This document shows positions 32,227-38,456 of a DNA stretch of 38,456 bases, in pieces. Positions within the stretch are counted from its first letter, which is position 1, and every line of letters begins with the position of its first letter. The notes beneath the pieces are model-generated. The model was not told the origin of the DNA, made no database searches, and was given only the letters and a program-made list of their open reading frames with translations. The stretch comes from Flavicella sp963932955 (GTDB lineage Bacteria; Bacteroidota; Bacteroidia; Flavobacteriales; Flavobacteriaceae), in the NCBI GenBank assembly GCA_963932955.1, contig CAWVRK010000017.1, forward strand, positions 1 to 38,456, in the 5' to 3' direction. A program made the position numbers and the translations under genes.

Positions 32227-32258
32227 AGCAGCGCTTAAGATTCGAAAGAACGCCTGCT
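32227..32258 (+). ncRNA. Candidate structured element between rpmI and rplT
   Basis: AGCAG (32227-32231) pairs with CTGCT (32254-32258). CG pairs with CG inside after a bulged C, and a TTC-GAAA-GAA hairpin with a GNRA tetraloop (32241-32250) caps it. The position just before rplT suggests an L20 autoregulatory site, but L20 leaders differ between phyla and no match to a known one is claimed. Confidence 0.35.
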
Positions 32259-32277
32259 ACAAAAAAACATTGAAATT

Positions 32278-32622
32278 ATGCCAAGATCAGTAAATTCAGT
32301 AGCCTCAAGAAAAAGAAGAAAAAAAATCTTGAAGGCAGCAAAAGGATACTTTGGACGTCGTAAAAACGTTTATACAGTAGCCAAAAACGCGGTAGAAAAA
32401 GCGATGAGCTATGCTTACCGTGACCGTAAAAACAACAAGAGAAATTTCCGCGCTTTGTGGATCCAACGTATCAATGCTGGAGCTCGTGCTCACGGAATGT
32501 CTTACTCACAGTTTATGGGGAAAGTAAAAGCCAACAACATCGAACTCAACCGAAAGGTTTTGGCCGATTTGGCGATGAACAACCCAGAAGCTTTTAAGGC
32601 CATCGTTGACAAAGTAAACTAA
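32278..32622 (+). CDS. rplT: Ribosomal protein L20
   Basis: A 114-residue basic protein: MPRSVNSVASRKRRKKILKA, then KGYFGRRKNVYTVAK and RDRKNNKRNFRALWIQRINA, all characteristic of L20. It is required early in 50S assembly and in many bacteria represses its own operon. It is the last gene of the cluster before a strong terminator. Confidence 0.98.
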   Translation: MPRSVNSVASRKRRKKILKAAKGYFGRRKNVYTVAKNAVEKAMSYAYRDRKNNKRNFRALWIQRINAGARAHGMSYSQFMGKVKANNIELNRKVLADLAMNNPEAFKAIVDKVN

Positions 32623-32644
32623 ATCATTCAAAACTTACTTATAG

Positions 32645-32680
32645 AAAACCCCTCAAACTAAAGTTTGAGGGGTTTTTGTT
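32645..32680 (+). terminator. Terminator of the thrS-rplT cluster
   Basis: AAAACCCCTCAAACT pairs with AGTTTGAGGGGTTTT, followed by a T-rich tail. It lies about 25 bases after the rplT stop. Confidence 0.93.
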
Positions 32681-32773
32681 TTTGTGATTTGCAAATGCAA
32701 ATGATCTTAAATATATTGTTTTAGTGAAAGGAAAGGAATTGTCCGAAATCAGCTATCGGGAAACTTTTGGACA

Positions 32774-32880
32774 CAAAAAAAGGCAAGCTACCTACATCAC
32801 ACTGCTACGACTATGTACCCTTGCTGTGTTCCCACCCTGGGGGATTCCAAAGGAGCTAGTTGTGTAGGACTTGCCACTGC
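32774..32880 (-). ncRNA. ffs: Signal recognition particle RNA (bacterial small type)
   Basis: On the minus strand the ends pair as GGCAAG (32870-32875) with CTTGCC (32782-32787), and inner parts CCTACA/TGTAGG continue the rod. The apical part reads CCCAGGGTGGGAACACAGCA, then AGGG: a GGAA tetraloop closed by GTG/CAC with the asymmetric CAG/AGCA internal loop that binds Ffh. A U-run follows (32774-32781). The core is about 95-105 bases, the size of 4.5S-like RNA. Exact ends are not certain. It is the RNA partner of Ffh in co-translational membrane targeting. Confidence 0.9.
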
Positions 32881-32910
32881 AAAATTACAATCATTTTTCC
32901 TTCTCTGCAA
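32880..32910 (-). promoter_or_regulatory. Promoter of the SRP RNA gene
   Basis: The minus-strand -7 box TAATTTTG (32880-32887) with TTG about 20 bases upstream (about 32908-32910) predicts a start at the first bases of the SRP rod. Confidence 0.7.
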
Positions 32911-33058
32911 CGTTTTTCTAACAAATAAAAAAACTGAAAAAACCAATAATTTGAATTGTTTCAAAACAAAACACCACAATTGAATCTCAAATTCTGTTTT
33001 TGGAAATATAAAAATCCGTATAAGGAGCACATAAGTGGAAATCCTCCGTTGGAATCTG

Positions 33059-33066
33059 TATCTTTG
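33059..33066 (+). promoter_or_regulatory. -7 promoter box for truA
   Basis: TATCTTTG is an exact match to TAnnTTTG, 22 bases before the TTG start of truA. No clear -33 TTTG is seen. The stretch from 32911 to here shows no gene. Confidence 0.55.
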
Positions 33067-33087
33067 TACAGGTAAAAACATATTTTT

Positions 33088-33837
33088 TTGAGGTACTTTA
33101 TCGAACTTTCCTACAAAGGCAAACACTACCATGGCTGGCAACTCCAACCAAATGCAGTCTCTGTACAAGGAAAAATAAACGAAGCCTTGTCTAAAATCAC
33201 TGGTGAATCAATTGCTACTGTGGCAGCAGGAAGAACCGACACAGGTGTCCACGCATCGCAAATGTTTGTTCATGTTGATGTTGAAAGTTTTATAGATACG
33301 GAAGCGTATCTGTACAAGTTCAATGCGGTTTTACCCGAAGACATTGTCATCCAAAAAATTCGAAGAGTACGCGATGATGCACATGCACGTTTTCACGCTA
33401 TTAGCAGAAGCTACGAATACAAAATTTATCTGGGCAGAAATCCGTTTTTGTTAGACACGACATGGCAACTCTACCGACAAAAATTAAACGTCTCTAAAAT
33501 GAATGAAGCAGCACAACTTTTATTGACACACACACAATTCCAATGTTTTTCCAAATCGAAAACAGATGTCAAAACCTACGATTGTGACATCACAAAAGCC
33601 GTATGGATACTCGAAGGAAAACACCTTAGTTTTCACATCACAGCAGACCGTTTTCTGAGGAATATGGTACGTGCCATCGTCGGAACTTTGGTCGCTGTTG
33701 GAAAAGAAAAAATCACCCTTGCTGATTTTAAAGAAGTCTTAAAAAGTCGAGAGCGCAGCAGAGCAGGAACTTCTGCTCCAGCTCAAGGGTTGTCATTGAC
33801 AGCTGTAACTTACCCTGAAAACCTCTCCAATGTCTAA
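33088..33837 (+). CDS. truA: tRNA pseudouridine synthase A
   Basis: A 249-residue enzyme that isomerises uridines 38-40 in tRNA anticodon arms. The catalytic Asp51 lies in AAGRTDTGVHA. YFIELSYKGKHYHGWQLQPN at the N-terminus and FLRNMVRAIVGTLVAVG near the C-terminus are family signatures. The start is TTG at 33088 (reading MRYFIEL), with no ATG nearby. It overlaps the start of the downstream ABC exporter by 8 bases, so the two are co-expressed. Confidence 0.95.
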   Translation: MRYFIELSYKGKHYHGWQLQPNAVSVQGKINEALSKITGESIATVAAGRTDTGVHASQMFVHVDVESFIDTEAYLYKFNAVLPEDIVIQKIRRVRDDAHARFHAISRSYEYKIYLGRNPFLLDTTWQLYRQKLNVSKMNEAAQLLLTHTQFQCFSKSKTDVKTYDCDITKAVWILEGKHLSFHITADRFLRNMVRAIVGTLVAVGKEKITLADFKEVLKSRERSRAGTSAPAQGLSLTAVTYPENLSNV

Positions 33838-35608
33838 CAAAACAAAAGTTGCTATTTTTGACATTCAAATTTTCAAACGCCTGATGGGCTTTGCAAAGAA
33901 ATACCGCTTGCAATTTTTTGCCACAAGCCTAGTTGCCATTTTACTAGCCGTAATAGCTGCGGTTCGTCCCTACTTATTGGTGCAAACAGTTGACCTATAC
34001 ATCAAGACAAAAGATGCAGAAGGTTTGTGGCTGTATGCAATTTTAATTTTAGGAGTCTTACTGTGTGAGGTATTGTTACACTTGAGCTTTATCTATATTG
34101 CCAACTGGTTAGGGCAACACATCATCAAAGACATTCGCATCAAATTGTTTGCGCATGTACTGCAATTTAAAATGTCCTATTTTGACAAATCTTCTGTCGG
34201 AAAAATGGTCACGCGTGTGGTGACCGATGTCGAAACAATCGCACAGTTTTTTGGACAGGGATTGTTTATGATTGTCGGAGATTTATTAAAAATGGTAGTG
34301 ATTGCAGCTACCATGTTGGTTTTGGATTGGCAATTGGCATTGATTTCATTTGCAGTTTTACCCATTCTTATTTACGCGACCAAAGTATTTCAAGGGTCCA
34401 TCAAAGCGGCTTCCCAACAGGTTCGAATCCAAGTGGCAAATTTGAATGGGTTCGTTCAAGAACGCATCACTGGGATGAAAATCGTACAACTCTTTGGTCG
34501 TGAAAACATAGAATTTAAAAAATTTTCACAAATCAACGAAGCCCACAAAAAAGCACATGTCAAAACAGTCTGGTATTTTTCGATATTTTTTCCGATTGCA
34601 GAAATCATCTCTTCTGTAGCTATTGGACTTTTGGTTTGGTACGGAGGTTTGAAATTGGCCGTTGGAGGAGCTGTCACACTTGGAGAAATAATGGGCTTTA
34701 TCATGATGGTTGAAATGTTGTACCGTCCGCTCCGTCAAATTGCTGATAAATTTACGACTCTGCAAATGGGGATGGTTGCAGGAGACCGTGTATTTGAAAT
34801 TATTGACACCCAAGAGAGTATCTCCAAAGAAGGCAGCATCGAAATAACCAACTTGGAAGGAAGTATTCAATTCAATGACGTTCACTTTGGCTATATAAAA
34901 GGAGAATCCGTATTGAAAGGGATTTCTTTTGAGATCAAAGCCGGAGAAACCATTGCAATTGTAGGTGCGACAGGTGCAGGAAAATCAACAATTATCAACT
35001 TGATCAATCGTTTTTACGAAATAGACTCCGGTCAAATCAGCATCGATCACACCGATATCAATGCGTACACTTTGCATTCGCTTCGAAATCACATTGCCAT
35101 CGTATTACAAGATGTTTTTTTGTTTTCTGAATCCATTTTAAACAACATTACCTTAAAAAACGAGGCACTTCCATTGGAACAAGTACAAAAAGCTGCAAAA
35201 CAAATTGGCGTACATGACTTTATCATGAGTCTCCCTGGTGGATACGAATACAACGTAAAAGAGAGAGGTGGCATGTTGTCGTCAGGACAACGTCAATTAA
35301 TTGCTTTTTTAAGGGCTTATATGAGCAGTCCCTCCATCTTGATTTTAGACGAGGCAACTTCTTCAGTAGACACCCAATCAGAACAGATGATTCAGTATGC
35401 TACCGACACCATCACGAAAAACAGGACCTCCATCATCATTGCCCATCGATTGGCAACCATACAGAAAGCAGACACTATCCTTGTGATGGATCAAGGTGAA
35501 ATTGTGGAGAAAGGTAGCCACAAGGAATTACTAGAAAACAAAAATGGCATGTATAAAAATTTGTTTGAAAAACAGTTTAGTGTGGAATCAATGACTAGCG
35601 TAAATTAA
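33830..35608 (+). CDS. ABC exporter, fused permease and ATPase (MsbA/multidrug type)
   Basis: A 592-residue half-transporter that would work as a homodimer. Six membrane helices lie in residues 15-300, including FFATSLVAILLAVIAAVRPY and the loop FVQERITGMKIVQLFGRE. The ATPase domain covers about 340-590: Walker A GATGAGKST, Q-loop LQDVFLF, signature LSSGQRQLIAF, Walker B SILILDEATSSVD and the switch His in IIAHRL. It resembles lipid A or drug exporters; the substrate is not deducible. It follows truA with an 8-base overlap. Confidence 0.92.
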   Translation: MSNKTKVAIFDIQIFKRLMGFAKKYRLQFFATSLVAILLAVIAAVRPYLLVQTVDLYIKTKDAEGLWLYAILILGVLLCEVLLHLSFIYIANWLGQHIIKDIRIKLFAHVLQFKMSYFDKSSVGKMVTRVVTDVETIAQFFGQGLFMIVGDLLKMVVIAATMLVLDWQLALISFAVLPILIYATKVFQGSIKAASQQVRIQVANLNGFVQERITGMKIVQLFGRENIEFKKFSQINEAHKKAHVKTVWYFSIFFPIAEIISSVAIGLLVWYGGLKLAVGGAVTLGEIMGFIMMVEMLYRPLRQIADKFTTLQMGMVAGDRVFEIIDTQESISKEGSIEITNLEGSIQFNDVHFGYIKGESVLKGISFEIKAGETIAIVGATGAGKSTIINLINRFYEIDSGQISIDHTDINAYTLHSLRNHIAIVLQDVFLFSESILNNITLKNEALPLEQVQKAAKQIGVHDFIMSLPGGYEYNVKERGGMLSSGQRQLIAFLRAYMSSPSILILDEATSSVDTQSEQMIQYATDTITKNRTSIIIAHRLATIQKADTILVMDQGEIVEKGSHKELLENKNGMYKNLFEKQFSVESMTSVN

Positions 35609-35615
35609 CCTTCTT

Positions 35616-35647
35616 AGACTAAATTTACTGATTTTAAAGTCTTTTTT
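35616..35647 (+). terminator. Possible terminator after the ABC exporter
   Basis: AGACT (35616-35620) pairs with AGTCT (35638-35642), with AAAT/ATTT inside, followed by a T-run. It lies between convergent genes. The stem is weak. Confidence 0.5.
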
Positions 35648-35665
35648 AGAAAGAATCCTAGAGAC

Positions 35666-36436
35666 TTAGCTATGGTATCCTTTGATTTTTTCAAGCAAAT
35701 CCTGCTCCGTTTCAAACAATTCAAATTCGCCGTCTTTGATCAAAGAAATCTTCCCTGTTTCTTCAGAAACTAAAATGCAAATGCAATCGGTTCTTTCCGT
35801 AATCCCGATGGCAGCACGATGGCGCAAACCAAAACGGCTAGGCAATTGTTTTTCAGACAACGGAAGCACAACTCTTGTGGCAATGATGGTATTGTCTTTT
35901 AAAATGGTCGCTCCATCGTGCAATGGACTGTTTTTAAAAAAAATACTCTCCAGCAAGGGCACGTTGATTTCTGCATTCATCAGATCGCCATTCTGTTTCA
36001 CAAAATCGAGGCTGTTATTGCGTTCCATCACTATCAAAGCACCTGTTTTTGTTTTGGAAAGATGTGAACAAGCAGTAACGATGCTCTCAGCATCTACCTC
36101 AGAGGTGATTTCTGTTTTTAAAAATTTCAGCTGTTTGATAAAACTTCTTTTTGAAGAAATATTGGCAGAACCCAACATCAATAAAAATTTACGCAATTCG
36201 GGGTGAAAAATAATCAAAATTGCAATAGCCCCCCCTCCTACCAAAACTTCCAAAATACCACTCAACATTTCCATTTTCAGAACCTGTGTGATCTTGTAAA
36301 TCAAAAAAACGATGCTAATTCCAATAAAAATATTAATGGCTACAGTGCCTTTCAAAAGCTTGTATACATAATACAACAAAACACCTACCAATGTAATGTC
36401 GAGAAAATCTAAGAAAGTGAAGTCTATAAAATCCAA
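35666..36436 (-). CDS. cdaA: Diadenylate cyclase, membrane-bound (CdaA)
   Basis: A 256-residue enzyme that condenses two ATP into c-di-AMP. Three N-terminal membrane segments lie in about residues 10-80 (DITLVGVLLYYVYKLL, INIFIGISIVFLIYKI, AIAILIIFHPE). The DAC domain follows with the catalytic DGA in SPLHDGATIL (about residue 172) and RHR in GLRHRAAIGITE (about 205). In Bacteroidota cdaA often sits beside folP; here the neighbours are an ABC exporter (convergent) and nadE. c-di-AMP commonly regulates potassium uptake and osmotic balance. Confidence 0.94.
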   Translation of the reverse strand: MDFIDFTFLDFLDITLVGVLLYYVYKLLKGTVAINIFIGISIVFLIYKITQVLKMEMLSGILEVLVGGGAIAILIIFHPELRKFLLMLGSANISSKRSFIKQLKFLKTEITSEVDAESIVTACSHLSKTKTGALIVMERNNSLDFVKQNGDLMNAEINVPLLESIFFKNSPLHDGATILKDNTIIATRVVLPLSEKQLPSRFGLRHRAAIGITERTDCICILVSEETGKISLIKDGEFELFETEQDLLEKIKGYHS

Positions 36437-36468
36437 GGATCCAGAGTTTTTGTAAAAATAGCAATTAT

Positions 36469-36523
36469 ATCCGAGTGTTCTATTTTAATACGAATAAACC
36501 ATGAGTTATGCCCATTCGGATAC
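36469..36523. repeat. 10-bp inverted repeat between nadE and cdaA
   Basis: TATCCGAGTG (36469-36478) and CATTCGGATA (36514-36523) can form a 10-pair stem with one G-T wobble around a 35-base AT-rich loop. There is no U-run, so it does not look like an intrinsic terminator. It lies upstream of cdaA and just after the nadE stop. Confidence 0.6.
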
Positions 36524-36531
36524 ATGCCACT

Positions 36532-37320
36532 TTATTTTAAATGAGCAGGTATTACACAAACGGGTATGGGTTGCATTTTGTGCTGGTTGGCAGTATTTAA
36601 TCGGATGTAAATTTCATAAACTTCTTTTTCACGGTCAGAAAAGACTTTGCTGTGATTGCCTCCATTTTGCATTTTCATTGCCCATTCCAATTCGTCATAA
36701 CTAGCTCCCAATTGGTCTTCATCTGTTCGAGAATCACCAAAAAGACCGTCTGTAGGGGCTGCTTTTTGAATGGAATCAGGCACTCCCAAAACCGCTGCCA
36801 AAGCAAACACTTCCGATTTCATCAAATCCGCAATGGGACTGACATCAACCCCACCATCTCCGTATTTGGTGTAAAAACCAACACCAAAGTCTTCTACCTT
36901 GTTTCCTGTTCCCACCACCAAACTCGAATGCATGCCCGCAATGTAATAAAGTGAAGTCATTCGCATGCGCGCCCTTGTATTGGCCAAGACCAAAGCTTTC
37001 AAGTTCGTTGACTCAGAAGTGGGGACCGCTTTTTGAAAAGTTTCGAATGGCGCTGTCAAATCTGTTCGAACACTTGAAACATTTGAATACCTATCTTTCA
37101 ATTGTTCGATATGTTCCTGTGCTCTTGATACTTGATTTGGATCTTGGTGTATTGGCATTTCAACACAGATTGTAGGAAATCCCGTTTTGGCACATAGTGT
37201 GGAAGTAACAGCTGAATCTATTCCTCCAGAAACACCTACCACAAATCCTTTGACACCGCTATTTTGAGCATATAACTGCAGCCAATTTACAACATGACTT
37301 ACTACTTTTTCAGAATTCAT
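36532..37320 (-). CDS. nadE: NAD+ synthetase
   Basis: A 262-residue ATP-pyrophosphatase type enzyme that amidates deamido-NAD+. The PP-loop SGGIDS is at residues 31-36. LANTRARMRMTSLYYIA, VVGTGNKVEDFGVGFYTKYG and the P2-type DGLFGDSRTDEDQLG loop are present. The glutaminase (CN-hydrolase) domain of longer NadE proteins is absent, so it would use ammonia. The ATG at 37320 is chosen over a TTG at 37326. It is divergent from gldB, an association typical of flavobacteria. Confidence 0.94.
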   Translation of the reverse strand: MNSEKVVSHVVNWLQLYAQNSGVKGFVVGVSGGIDSAVTSTLCAKTGFPTICVEMPIHQDPNQVSRAQEHIEQLKDRYSNVSSVRTDLTAPFETFQKAVPTSESTNLKALVLANTRARMRMTSLYYIAGMHSSLVVGTGNKVEDFGVGFYTKYGDGGVDVSPIADLMKSEVFALAAVLGVPDSIQKAAPTDGLFGDSRTDEDQLGASYDELEWAMKMQNGGNHSKVFSDREKEVYEIYIRLNTANQHKMQPIPVCVIPAHLK

Positions 37321-37357
37321 TATCAATTGTTTTTAGTATTTTTGACATTGTATCTAG

Positions 37358-37365
37358 CAAAAATA
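37358..37365 (-). promoter_or_regulatory. -7 promoter box for nadE
   Basis: The minus-strand TATTTTTG fits TAnnTTTG and gives a start near 37351, about 30 bases before the nadE ATG. Confidence 0.5.
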
Positions 37366-37470
37366 AACAATTATACAGTTCCGAAATACTCTTTGAAAAG
37401 TTTCCTATGAAGAATTCCAAAAAAACAGTGTAAAAGATGTCGTACGTCAGACTTTAAAAGGACCACACTC

Positions 37471-38430
37471 ATGAAAAAACTTAGCATATTTATTCTTATT
37501 GGCTTCTTGTTTGCCAATTGTAAAAAAGAAAAAACACTTTTACAAAAAATCAAAGCCCTAAACGTTGATACCGAACTCGTAACCTTTCACAAACTGTTTT
37601 ACGAAGCCGATGAAGAAGCTTTGAAACAACTCAAGACAAAGTATCCATTTCTCTTTCCCAAGACGACAAGTGATCAAGTGTGGCGCTCCAAAATAAACAA
37701 CCCAGAAGAACGGGAACTATTTAGAATGGCAGACAGCATCTATGGCGATTTGGCAGAGGAAAAAGAAAAACTCAACCTTTTATTCCAACACATCCGCTAC
37801 TACAACTCCAACTTTAGCCCTCCTAAAACCTTCAGTGTGATCACAGGTCTCGATTACGAAAACAATGTGATTTATGCAGATTCCCTTCTTTTTATTTCAT
37901 TGGACATGTATTTAGGAAAAAATGCAGAGCCGTATGCCAGCTTTCCTCCTTATATAAAGAACAACAACACAAAAAAACACCTGTTAGTGGATGTGGCAAG
38001 AAAAATCCTCCAAAAAAAATTTATCTACAGAAACGGACGCCCTTTTTTGGAAACAATGTTGTACCATGGAAAAGAAATGTTTCTGCTGTCTACTGTTTTG
38101 CCCAATTACAATATACAAGAACTCATGGGTTATGAAGATAAAAAATACCAATGGGCCGTTGAGAATGAAGCAGAAATATGGAGTTATTTTATTCGTAAAA
38201 ACCTTTTGTATAGCACCGATCAAAAGCTAAACCATCGTTTTATTGACAAAGCGCCTTTCTCTAAATTCTATTTGAACAGTGATCGATTGACACCAGGAAG
38301 TCTTGGTGTGTGGATTGGGTACAAAATTGTACAATCTTTTGCAAACAACAACGATGTCACCCTTCAAGAGTTGCTTGCATTGAATACAGAAACCCTTTTT
38401 CGAAACTCAAGATACAAGCCCCTAAAATAA
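37471..38430 (+). CDS. gldB: Gliding motility lipoprotein GldB
   Basis: A 319-residue lipoprotein. The signal peptide MKKLSIFILIGFLFANC ends at the lipidated Cys17, followed by KKEK. The body contains YPFLFPKTTSDQVW, a central SLDMYLGKNAEPYASFPPYI and the end TPGSLGVWIGYKIVQSF, features I recognise from GldB. GldB is needed for gliding motility and for stability or assembly of the type IX secretion/gliding machinery in Flavobacterium. It is divergent from nadE, and gldC would be expected just beyond the right edge. The gene appears complete. Confidence 0.93.
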   Translation: MKKLSIFILIGFLFANCKKEKTLLQKIKALNVDTELVTFHKLFYEADEEALKQLKTKYPFLFPKTTSDQVWRSKINNPEERELFRMADSIYGDLAEEKEKLNLLFQHIRYYNSNFSPPKTFSVITGLDYENNVIYADSLLFISLDMYLGKNAEPYASFPPYIKNNNTKKHLLVDVARKILQKKFIYRNGRPFLETMLYHGKEMFLLSTVLPNYNIQELMGYEDKKYQWAVENEAEIWSYFIRKNLLYSTDQKLNHRFIDKAPFSKFYLNSDRLTPGSLGVWIGYKIVQSFANNNDVTLQELLALNTETLFRNSRYKPLK

Positions 38431-38456
38431 GTTTCCACCCAAAAGAGAGCGTACAT

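Noticed and set aside
35682..36206. 174-codon plus-strand open frame
   Set aside because: Antisense to cdaA, whose protein is clearly recognisable; composition is that of a shadow frame.

Overview
The window is chromosomal DNA of a Bacteroidota bacterium, most likely a member of the Flavobacteriaceae. Supporting signs are the gliding-motility lipoprotein GldB next to nadE, AT-rich DNA without strong Shine-Dalgarno sequences, many -7 promoter boxes of the form TAnnTTTG (often with TTTG or TTG about 19 bases upstream), and gene arrangements seen in this family. No phage, insertion sequence, CRISPR array, tRNA or rRNA was found.

Layout. Positions 1-2.4 kb hold a short AGTTG repeat, a small Cys-rich membrane protein, a sigma-70-family factor and an Nramp-related transporter. 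Positions 2.5-16.4 kb, all on the minus strand, form a sulfur and methionine assimilation block. In transcription order it holds a SAM-I riboswitch, metX, thrA, metZ, an Rrf2 regulator, a new promoter with a candidate operator, DUF2061, cysH, cysD, cysN, a sulfite reductase with a C-terminal HEPN domain, cobA, a siroheme synthase domain, an NADPH:ferredoxin reductase and a [2Fe-2S] ferredoxin. Sulfate is activated by CysDN, reduced by CysH and the siroheme reductase, and fixed onto acyl-homoserine by MetZ or MetY. The block also makes the siroheme and probably supplies the electrons.

Positions 16.4-19.4 kb hold metY (minus), with a leader that can form competing hairpins, and metK (plus), preceded by a SAM-II type riboswitch. 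Two unrelated SAM-sensing RNA classes therefore lie within 2 kb. Positions 19.4-29.2 kb hold udk and a DivIC/FtsB-like gene, a glycosyltransferase, fabI, DUF4834, an outer-membrane protein, rsmE, a GH3/serine-hydrolase fusion, a small conserved protein and a DEDDh exonuclease. Positions 29.4-32.7 kb are the classical thrS-infC-rpmI-rplT cluster, with infC apparently starting at a rare AUA codon. An SRP RNA gene (minus) follows, then truA with an ABC exporter, cdaA (c-di-AMP synthesis), nadE and gldB.

The most interesting material is regulatory RNA and DNA: the SAM-I/SAM-II pair, an intrinsic terminator overlapping the SAM-II pseudoknot strand, the metY leader, a duplicated TATTACCCTAT element at the cys promoter, and a possible fabI attenuator. 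On the protein side the HEPN-sulfite reductase fusion stands out. All calls come from reading the sequence; no database search or folding program was run.
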